From: Actinomycetota bacterium
Lineage (GTDB): Bacteria; Actinomycetota; Thermoleophilia; UBA2241
Direction: 5' to 3'
Assembly: GCA_026392265.1 (NCBI GenBank)
Contig: JAPLCL010000133.1
Coordinates: 1-5,153 of the forward strand
Length of the DNA stretch: 5,153 nt
Positions 1-4,844 of this stretch are shown here, piece by piece. The notes under the pieces are model-generated. The model had not been told where the DNA came from. It saw only the letters and a program-made list of their open reading frames with translations, and made no database searches. Position numbers and translations under genes: made by a program. Each line of letters begins with the position of its first letter. The stretch's first letter is position 1.

Positions 1-470
1 AGGAGGTGCTGCGCACCATCCCCATCGACGAGGGCGTCACGATCACCGTCGACGACCGCCTCACCGACCCCATGGCCGAGCTCGACGCCGACCAGATCGT
101 GCAGGTGCTCACCAACCTGCTCACCAACGCCCAGCACGCGCTGCCCGACGGCGGGCGCGTGCTCATCACCCTGGACGGCACCGAAGAGAACGTGATCGTC
201 ATGGTCTCCGACAACGGCACCGGCATCGCCGAGGAGCACCTCGACAAGCTGTTCAGCCCCTTCTTCACCACCAAGCAGGTGGGCAAGGGCACCGGCCTCG
301 GGCTCGCCGTGACGCACGGCATCGTCAAGATGCACCGCGGCCAGATCACCGTGGAGTCCAACGCCGACCCGGCGAAGGGCCCCACCGAGACTACCTTCAC
401 CCTCGTCCTGCCGCGCTACGAAGGCAAGCTCAACGCGCCGGCCAGCCTGCAAGAGATCATGGGAAGCTGA
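1..470 (+). CDS. Sensor histidine kinase, C-terminal ATPase part (5' truncated)
   Basis: This is the end of a two-component sensor kinase. Only the HATPase_c catalytic domain, which binds ATP and phosphorylates the kinase's own histidine, lies in the window. The frame is open from base 3, and the GTG at base 6 falls inside the domain, so the true start is upstream. Counting from that GTG, visible motifs are the N box (NLLTNAQHALPDG, residues 37-49), the G1 box DNGTGI (69-74), the F box FSPFFTTK (83-90) and the G2 box GKGTGLGL (93-100). The set is typical of NtrB/AtoS-like kinases. The dimerisation/phospho-acceptor domain and any sensor domain are not visible, so the signal is unknown. A short tail of about 18 residues follows the domain. 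The stop lies 3 nt before the next start, which implies co-transcription with the REC-kinase gene and makes its receiver domain a likely phosphorylation target (inference). Confidence 0.93.
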   Translation, partial: EVLRTIPIDEGVTITVDDRLTDPMAELDADQIVQVLTNLLTNAQHALPDGGRVLITLDGTEENVIVMVSDNGTGIAEEHLDKLFSPFFTTKQVGKGTGLGLAVTHGIVKMHRGQITVESNADPAKGPTETTFTLVLPRYEGKLNAPASLQEIMGS

Positions 471-473
471 GCG

Positions 474-1703
474 ATGAGCGCCGACGCCGCGCCGCGCGAG
501 ACGCTCATGGACCCGCAGCAGGTCACGCTGCAGGTCGTGATGGTGGACGACGAAGAGGCCCTCTGCCAGGGCGTGCGCCGCATCATCGAACGCTACAAGG
601 TTCACGTCGCCGACGTGCTCGTCGACGCCGCCTATACGTTCCGTTACTTCACCAGCGGCGAGGATTACCTCGTCTACCTGAGCGAGGGCGGCGAGGTCGA
701 TCTGCTGCTGCTCGACCTCAAGCTCCCCGGCGTCGGGGGTATGGACGTGCTCGACGCCATGAGCAGCCAGGGCCGCCAGGTGCTCACCATCATGATCACG
801 GCCTATGCCACCTTCGAGACGGCCGTCAAGGCGACCAAGCTCGGCGCCTACGACTTCCTCGCCAAGCCGTTCACCCCCGATGAGCTGCGCTATGCGGTGC
901 GCAAGGCCACCCAGCAGCTCATCCTCAGCAGGCAGGCGCTCAAGCTGGCCGAAGAGAAGCGCCAGGTGCGCTTCAACTTCATCTCGGTGCTGGCCCACGA
1001 GCTCAAGGCGCCGCTCAACGCGGTCGAGGGCTACCTCAACATCCTGCGCACCACCGAAGCAGATCAGAACCTGCAGATGGTCGAGCGCAGCATCGTGCGC
1101 GTGGACGGCATGAAGAAGCTCATCGGCGACCTGCTGGACCTCACGCGCATCGAGTCCGGCCAACGCGAACGCGTCATCAAGCGCCTCGACCTCGGCGAGC
1201 TGGCGCGCGCGTCGTTCGATTTGTTCGCCGGCGACGCCGAGCGCCGTGGCATCACCATGGAGCTCGACGCCGATGAGGGCATCGAGCTTCACGCCGACGC
1301 CGGCGAAGCCGAGATCGTTCTCAACAACCTCGTCTCCAACGCCGTCAAGTACAACCGCGACGGCGGCAAGGTCACCGTCGCGATCCGGCGCAAGGGCGAC
1401 GCCGTGCGCATCGCCGTCAGCGACACCGGTATCGGGCTCAGCGCGGAAGAGGCCGGCAAGCTGTTCAACGAATTCATGCGCATCAAGAACGAGCGCACCG
1501 TCAAGATCCTCGGCAGCGGCCTTGGCCTCTCGACGGTGCGCAAGATCGCCAACATGTACGACGGCGAGGCCACCGTGAAGAGCGAGCCCGGCGTGGGCAG
1601 CACGTTCACGGTGACGCTGCATGACGCGCCCGCTGCCGGCGAGCGCAAGGCAGGCGGCGGCGAAGCTGCGCCGGCCGCCGCCGGCCCCGCTCCGCTGACG
1701 TAG
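474..1703 (+). CDS. Hybrid protein: receiver domain followed by histidine kinase
   Basis: This 409-residue cytoplasmic protein has no signal peptide or membrane segment. Residues about 20-145 are a receiver domain: acidic pair D25/D26, phospho-acceptor D81 (LLLLDLKLP), T109 and K131 (AKPF). The acidic pair and D81 are 56 residues apart, roughly 12 more than in CheY-like receivers, so the domain carries an insertion around residues 40-60. A short helical linker leads to a HisKA domain with H175 in the motif AHELKAP, then HATPase_c with N box NNLVSNAVKYN (284-294), G1 DTGIG (317-321) and G2 GSGLGL (347-352). The last 25 residues are a low-complexity Ala/Gly/Pro tail. Catalytic residues appear intact. 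There is no PAS or other sensor domain, so the likely input is phosphorylation of D81, probably by the kinase encoded just upstream (inference). The ATG at 474 is preceded by a weak GGGAAG ribosome site. Output is likely a separate regulator, for example the one at 4464. Confidence 0.93.
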   Translation: MSADAAPRETLMDPQQVTLQVVMVDDEEALCQGVRRIIERYKVHVADVLVDAAYTFRYFTSGEDYLVYLSEGGEVDLLLLDLKLPGVGGMDVLDAMSSQGRQVLTIMITAYATFETAVKATKLGAYDFLAKPFTPDELRYAVRKATQQLILSRQALKLAEEKRQVRFNFISVLAHELKAPLNAVEGYLNILRTTEADQNLQMVERSIVRVDGMKKLIGDLLDLTRIESGQRERVIKRLDLGELARASFDLFAGDAERRGITMELDADEGIELHADAGEAEIVLNNLVSNAVKYNRDGGKVTVAIRRKGDAVRIAVSDTGIGLSAEEAGKLFNEFMRIKNERTVKILGSGLGLSTVRKIANMYDGEATVKSEPGVGSTFTVTLHDAPAAGERKAGGGEAAPAAAGPAPLT

Positions 1704-1840
1704 TCGCCGTCGCACCGAGCGGATCGACCTGAATGGCCGAGCTCGCAGGTCATTCGCCACGCGTTCTGTGAGACCCAAGCCGTGCGGTACGCAGCGGGCG
1801 TCCGGTGGTATCGTTGCAATGAGGCAAGGAGGTGTTCGCA
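1704..1840. other. Intergenic gap between the kinase and toxin-antitoxin-like genes
   Basis: I see no convincing gene in this 137-bp stretch. It contains an inverted repeat, GACCTG at 1726-1731 and CAGGTC at 1746-1751, enclosing the self-complementary octamer CGAGCTCG (1738-1745). No T-run follows, so it is not a standard intrinsic terminator. A TATCGT hexamer at 1809-1814 could be a weak -10 element for the next genes, but no matching -35 box is seen. The sequence is compatible with the 3' end of one transcription unit and the promoter of the next. Confidence 0.5.
1826..1832 (+). promoter_or_regulatory. Strong ribosome binding site that fixes the DUF433 gene start
   Basis: AAGGAGG is a near-perfect Shine-Dalgarno sequence ending 8 nt before the ATG at 1841. 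An in-frame GTG at 1832 overlaps the site itself and cannot be its start, so translation should begin at 1841. It is the strongest ribosome site of any complete gene in the window, consistent with abundant synthesis of the first (antitoxin-like) protein of the pair. Confidence 0.8.
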
Positions 1841-2077
1841 ATGGCCACGCAAGAAATCCGCTCTGACCCTGACGTGATGATGGGCAAACCCATCGTCCAG
1901 GGCACCCGCATCACGGTCGAGCACATCCTCGAGGAGCTAGGCGCCGGCTGGACGATCGAGCAGCTCCTCGAGGCGCATCCTCGTCTCACTCGCGAGGGCG
2001 TTCTCGCGGCAGTGCGCTTCGGCGCCGAGGTCTTGCGCGCTGATGTCGCCTATCCGGTCTCCAAGTCGGTGGCGTGA
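1841..2077 (+). CDS. DUF433 family protein, putative antitoxin
   Basis: This small 78-residue protein belongs to the DUF433 family (COG2442, PF04255). The core is recognisable as DPDVMMGKPIVQGTRITV (residues 9-26), then an ILEELGAGWTIEQLLEAHP helix pair and a final helix LTREGVLAAVRFGAEVL. These helices form a small helix-turn-helix-like fold. Members are commonly encoded directly before a PIN-like DUF5615 protein and are predicted to be type II antitoxins that bind their own promoter and neutralise the partner. That arrangement is present here: the stop codon overlaps the next start by 4 nt (GTGA, 2074-2077). The length is typical and nothing appears missing. Autoregulation is expected from the family but no operator is evident. 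The antitoxin role is inferred from family and context. Confidence 0.88.
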   Translation: MATQEIRSDPDVMMGKPIVQGTRITVEHILEELGAGWTIEQLLEAHPRLTREGVLAAVRFGAEVLRADVAYPVSKSVA

Positions 2078-2487
2078 GGCTCCTGGCCGACGAGGGTGTG
2101 GACGCGGCCATCGTCGGTCGGCTGCGGTCCCACGGCCACGACGTCGTCTACGTCGCTGAACTCTCGCCAGGCATCACCGACGATGCCGTGCTCAAGCTCG
2201 CCAACGCAGATGAGCGCATCCTCATGACCGCCGACAAGGACTTCGGCGAGCTCGTGTTCCGTCTGCGTCGAGTCGCGTTCGGCGTCCTGCTCGTGCGCCT
2301 GTCGGGGTTGTCGTCGGAGAGCAAGGCAGATGCCGTCGCGCGTGTCGTCGGCGAACACGGCGACGAGATGGCGCGGGCGTTCACCGTCCTTTCGCCGGGG
2401 CTGGTGCGGATTCGGCCTCCACTGTTAGCTGAGGCTCTCAGAACAAGCGCATCGGGTCTCCCCAACGCGCGCGAGTCTGGCCCGTGA
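2074..2487 (+). CDS. DUF5615 PIN-like protein, putative toxin
   Basis: This 137-residue protein belongs to the DUF5615 family (COG4634, PF18480, related to Mut7-C/PIN-like nucleases). Motifs are the N-terminal MRLLADEGVD with acidic D6/E7, GITDDAVLKLA with D36/D37, and TADKDFGELVF (residues 52-62) with D54 and D56. Together they supply the acidic cluster expected of a metal-dependent RNase fold. Family members usually end soon after the motif seen here as VRIRPP (111-116). The further 21 residues, to ESGP, are probably an extension created by the downstream junction. The GTG start overlaps the DUF433 stop and has no good ribosome site of its own, so translation is likely coupled to the antitoxin. 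RNase toxin activity is predicted for the family but not demonstrated by this sequence. Confidence 0.87.
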   Translation: MRLLADEGVDAAIVGRLRSHGHDVVYVAELSPGITDDAVLKLANADERILMTADKDFGELVFRLRRVAFGVLLVRLSGLSSESKADAVARVVGEHGDEMARAFTVLSPGLVRIRPPLLAEALRTSASGLPNARESGP

Positions 2488-2494
2488 TCGCCGT

Positions 2495-2647
2495 GTAGGG
2501 CCGTACGACCTGACAGAGGCGGAGGTCGAGCGGCTGTGGCTTGAAGCGGATGTCCGGCTCGCGGCGCTGGCCGTGGCGGTCGACTCCATCGTCCGGATGA
2601 CGCGCGCGGTAGGCCACGTGCGTGCTCTGCAGTACAGTCTTCGCTAA
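2495..2647 (+). pseudogene. Coding-like ORF without a start codon, just upstream of the HIT gene
   Basis: The frame is open from a TAG at 2426-2428 to TAA at 2645-2647. From about 2495 it reads like protein: about 50 residues beginning VGPYDLTEAEVERLW and ending HVRALQYSLR, with mostly G/C third positions and an amphipathic, helix-rich composition. There is no ATG, GTG or TTG in frame before the GTG at 2573. A CTG at 2510 is the only upstream option. The stop lies 2 nt before the HIT start, an operon-like spacing. A GTG at 2484 overlaps the DUF5615 stop as GTGA but reaches TAG after four codons, so a frameshift or a truncated gene remnant is plausible. I do not recognise the family. It could also be a chance open frame in GC-rich DNA. 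Confidence 0.33.
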
Positions 2648-2649
2648 GT

Positions 2650-3057
2650 ATGACCACGCAGGCACCGATCCAGTGTCCCTTCTGCCGCCGCATCTCGGGC
2701 GGCGAGGCCGTTCATCGCTCCCCTGGCGGGCTCGTGGTCGCCATGCTCGACGCCTACCCGCTGAGCTCCGGCCATACGCTCGTCATGCCTTGCCGGCACG
2801 AGCCGGATCTGCTGGGCCTGACGCACGAGGAGTCAGCTGAGCTGTGGTCCTTCGCGATCGAACTGTGTCGCCAGATCACTGCGGACTCTGCCGCTGATGC
2901 GCTGACCGTGGCCGTCAACGCCGGCACCGCTGCGGGGCAGACCGTGCCTCACGTGCACCTTCACATCGTCCCGCGCCACGCTGGCGACGTGCCCGACCCC
3001 CGCGGGGGCGTCCGCTGGGTGCTGCCGGACCATGCGGCATACTGGGAGAACGAGTGA
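2650..3057 (+). CDS. HIT family nucleotide hydrolase/transferase
   Basis: This 135-residue histidine-triad protein is typical of the family in length. The catalytic motif is HVHLHIVPR (residues 101-109), with H103 expected as the nucleophile that forms a nucleotidyl intermediate. Other conserved blocks are SGHTLVMPCRHEPDL (40-54), NAG (90-92) and the QTVPH lead-in. An N-terminal CPFC (9-12) with H50 and H101 could bind structural zinc, as in many HIT proteins. The family acts on nucleoside phosphoramidates, dinucleotide polyphosphates and adenylated compounds; the substrate here cannot be assigned. The ATG at 2650 has no good Shine-Dalgarno sequence, so translation may depend on the ORF ending 2 nt upstream or be near-leaderless. 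A TACAGT at 2633-2638 is a weak candidate -10. The stop overlaps the HNH gene start by GTGA, so the two products are probably made together. Confidence 0.92.
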   Translation: MTTQAPIQCPFCRRISGGEAVHRSPGGLVVAMLDAYPLSSGHTLVMPCRHEPDLLGLTHEESAELWSFAIELCRQITADSAADALTVAVNAGTAAGQTVPHVHLHIVPRHAGDVPDPRGGVRWVLPDHAAYWENE

Positions 3058-4166
3058 GCCGTGGCGCCGAGCCGGACCGCGGGGCGATCGAATTCGCGGA
3101 GCGTCTCATCGCCCTGCTCGATGAAGGTGCCTACACGGCGACCTACAAGTTCGCAGTGCTGCTCGCGCTGCTTGACTCCTGCCTCGAGGGCACCTCCGCG
3201 GCGGGCGCACCGCCGGACTCGGTCGCCACGGCCGATCTCGCGCGCCGAGTCACCGAGCTCTACTGGCCGCAGACCAACCCCTACGCGGGTCTCAGCGGGA
3301 CCGCCATTCTGCGTCAGAACTCCAGCGGTCAGGCCGAGATCATCCGCGACATCCGCCGCTTCCGCGAGAGGAACGCCCCCGACCCTTCAACGCCCCTCGC
3401 CGAGGCACGTGCCAAGGCGCCTCTGCAGTTCGCGCACCTCCTGGAAACCGTGGAGTGGAAGCTCATCGAGATGCCTCTACCGCGCCTGCAGGTGATGGGC
3501 CGCGTGCACGACCCCTTCATCTATCGTATCGGCTGGGATGCCCACGTGAAGCGGCCCCAGACTCGCGTGGCGGGCTTCGACGCCCGCGTGCACTTCGTTG
3601 GCAAGGCCGCTGAGTACCTCGTCCAGCTCGGCGGCCTGCTGCGGCCTCTCATAGAGACCAAATGGGCCAACCGGATCCTGCGCTTCAACCGCCAGATGGT
3701 CAGCGATGCCGGTCTGCCCGAGTTCCTCTTCGGCGCGGAGCGAGTCTCGTTGGGCGCCGTACGGCCCGTGCTGAGAGAACTCCAGGGCGACCGCTGCTTC
3801 TACTGCGGCGGCGGCTTGCGGAGCGCCGCCGAGGTCGATCACTTCGTGCCGTGGGCGCGCTGGCCGGATAACGGCATCGAGAACCTGGTCGCCTCGCACC
3901 CTGGCTGCAACAACAGCAAGCGCGACTTCTTCGCTGCGACCAGGCATCTTGAGGCCTGGCTTCCCCGCTTCGACCAGACGTCCGGCCTCGGCCGCAACCT
4001 GCGCGATACCGCCGGCGCGCTGGACTGGGACACGCATCCTGCTCGTACGCTGAGCGTCGCCCGCGCCTTCTACCTGCATCTGCCGGGGACGGCGAAGCTC
4101 TGGCTGTCGCGCGACGCCTTCGAGAACGCCGATCGCCCGAGGATCGTCGCGCTGTTGGCGAGTTGA
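3054..4166 (+). CDS. HNH endonuclease domain protein
   Basis: This 370-residue protein has a C-terminal-half HNH nuclease motif: zinc-type CFYC (C248, C251), VDHFVPW with D262/H263 (metal and catalysis), ENL with N277, and HPGCNNSKRDF with H282, C285, N287 and K289. The active-site pattern looks complete. The N-terminal about 240 residues carry no domain I can name but have structured, conserved-looking blocks: YTATYKFAVLLALLDSCLE near residues 27-45, RVTELYWPQTNPY (65-77) and LPRLQVMGRVHDPFIYR (142-158). This part may act in target recognition or as a regulator of the nuclease. About 80 helical residues follow the HNH site. The GTG start at 3054 overlaps the HIT stop and has GGGAG 5 nt upstream. 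HNH enzymes of this size occur in restriction and other defence loci, and pairing with HIT suggests a two-gene system; that role is inferred. Confidence 0.88.
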   Translation: MSRGAEPDRGAIEFAERLIALLDEGAYTATYKFAVLLALLDSCLEGTSAAGAPPDSVATADLARRVTELYWPQTNPYAGLSGTAILRQNSSGQAEIIRDIRRFRERNAPDPSTPLAEARAKAPLQFAHLLETVEWKLIEMPLPRLQVMGRVHDPFIYRIGWDAHVKRPQTRVAGFDARVHFVGKAAEYLVQLGGLLRPLIETKWANRILRFNRQMVSDAGLPEFLFGAERVSLGAVRPVLRELQGDRCFYCGGGLRSAAEVDHFVPWARWPDNGIENLVASHPGCNNSKRDFFAATRHLEAWLPRFDQTSGLGRNLRDTAGALDWDTHPARTLSVARAFYLHLPGTAKLWLSRDAFENADRPRIVALLAS

Positions 4167-4409
4167 TATCGACCCGCGGCAACGCGCCGTGTCCGAAGAT
4201 GTGCGATACTGTCCTATATGCCTCGTGATGCCTTGCACAAGTAGCAGGAATGCGTTAGAAATGGCCCCCAGCCTGAGGCCAAGTCGAAGTGGATACTGTG
4301 GAGTAAGTGGCCAGCACCGCCCGCCATTCCCCCGCGTCTCACCGCCCCGCCCGGCGCCCGCCGGCGGACCTTGGCGGCAGCGGCGGCGTGGCTGCGATCT
4401 GACCACTCT

Positions 4410-4430
4410 GGCGCACCACCCGGTGGCGCC
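4410..4430 (+). promoter_or_regulatory. GC-rich hairpin in the leader of the response regulator gene
   Basis: GGCGCACC (4410-4417) can pair with GGTG and CGCC (4422-4425 and 4427-4430), giving 8 base pairs with one bulged G at 4426 and a 4-nt ACCC loop. No T-run follows, so it is not a classical terminator. It ends 20 nt before the ribosome site of the downstream gene. It could affect mRNA stability, pausing or processing. It also abuts the alternative ATG at 4431, making that start unlikely. Function is inferred from structure only. Confidence 0.4.
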
Positions 4431-4451
4431 ATGGGCAACGACAAGCGACAG

Positions 4452-4457
4452 AGGGAG
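4452..4457 (+). promoter_or_regulatory. Ribosome binding site supporting the GTG start at 4464
   Basis: AGGGAG lies 6 nt before the GTG at 4464. That start puts the first receiver strand (AKILIVDDD) directly at the N-terminus, as expected for a single-domain response regulator. The in-frame ATG at 4431 lacks such a site and would add 11 residues (MGNDKRQRECA) not expected in the fold. Confidence 0.65.
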
Positions 4458-4463
4458 TGCGCG

Positions 4464-4832
4464 GTGGCCAAGATCCTGATCGTTGACGACGACCCCGACA
4501 TCGTCGAAGCCTGCCATCTGGTCCTCGAGCGCGAGGGCTACGAGGTGGAGGACGCGTCCAACCGCGCCGACGGCATGAAGAAGCTCGAGGAGGTCAAGCC
4601 CGACCTGCTCATCCTCGACGTCATGATGGAGGAGCCCGACGACGGCCTGCGCATGGCCCGCGAGATCCGCAAGGCCGGTCACACGCTGCCCATCATCATG
4701 CTCACCAGCGTCAACGCCGCCATGGGCCTGAACATCGACAAGGACGAAGAGATGGTCCCCGTCGAGGAGTTCCAGTCCAAGCCGGTCGACCCGCAAACGC
4801 TCATCGCCAAGGTCAAGAAGCTGCTCCCGTAA
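4464..4832 (+). CDS. Single-domain response regulator (receiver only)
   Basis: This 122-residue protein consists only of a CheY-like receiver domain. With GTG as residue 1, the acidic pocket is D8/D9 (ILIVDDDPD), the phospho-acceptor is D52 (LLILDVMMEEPDDGL), the switch threonine is T81 (IIMLTS) and the conserved lysine is K106 (FQSKPVD). The loop after D52 is one residue longer than the usual DVMMPxMDG, and the segment between T81 and K106 is slightly long and acidic (IDKDEEMVPVEEF). There is no DNA-binding or enzymatic output domain, so it must act through protein contacts or as a phosphorelay intermediate. The likely donor is the REC-kinase hybrid at 474-1703 (inference from proximity). 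The stop is 12 nt before the NuoE-like gene, indicating co-expression with a redox enzyme subunit. Confidence 0.93.
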   Translation: MAKILIVDDDPDIVEACHLVLEREGYEVEDASNRADGMKKLEEVKPDLLILDVMMEEPDDGLRMAREIRKAGHTLPIIMLTSVNAAMGLNIDKDEEMVPVEEFQSKPVDPQTLIAKVKKLLP

Positions 4833-4844
4833 GGAAGGATACCG

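Larger units (their letters stand above)
4167..4463. other. Non-coding stretch upstream of the response regulator
   Basis: I find no supported gene in this 297-bp stretch. Composition changes sharply: bases 4201-4260 are about 48% GC, while 4321-4380 are about 83% GC. The AT-richer half holds a possible promoter, TTGCAC (4233-4238), 17 nt, TAGAAA (4256-4261), which is only a weak match to sigma-70 boxes. The octamer GATACTGT occurs twice (4205-4212 and 4292-4299). The GC-rich half has five runs of three or more C (4320-4359), then a strong hairpin (4410-4430). No T-tailed terminator is seen after the HNH stop. The region is best read as the regulatory leader of the response regulator and NuoE-like genes. 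Confidence 0.5.

Noticed and set aside
6..8. GTG preceded by AGGAGG as a true start of the first gene
   Set aside because: It lies only about 30 residues before the N box, inside the ATPase domain, and the frame is open upstream. The AGGAGG is coding sequence.
1832..1840. GTG start for the DUF433 gene, adding MFA
   Set aside because: The GTG overlaps the Shine-Dalgarno sequence; the ATG at 1841 has ideal spacing.
1289..1924. Minus-strand 211-codon frame
   Set aside because: It is a shadow of the REC-kinase gene and the DUF433 gene, with no motifs of its own.
2438..2693. Minus-strand frames across the gap before the HIT gene
   Set aside because: They are Arg/Pro-rich and lack family motifs. 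The plus frame ending at 2647 has better composition and an operon-like position, though neither is certain.
4205..4299. Repeated octamer GATACTGT as an operator pair
   Set aside because: There are two 8-bp copies 87 bp apart with no wider similarity or symmetry. This is too weak to call a regulatory site.
4371..4463. Longer N-terminus for the response regulator
   Set aside because: The extra residues are low-complexity translation of the GC-rich leader and hairpin. The GTG at 4464 has a ribosome site and fits the receiver fold exactly.
4189..4479. Plus-strand 96-codon frame starting MSEDVRYCPICL
   Set aside because: It has a Pro/Arg-rich end through the C-rich tract, no ribosome site and no recognisable family, and it runs into the receiver gene in another frame. 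The CPIC motif alone is not enough.
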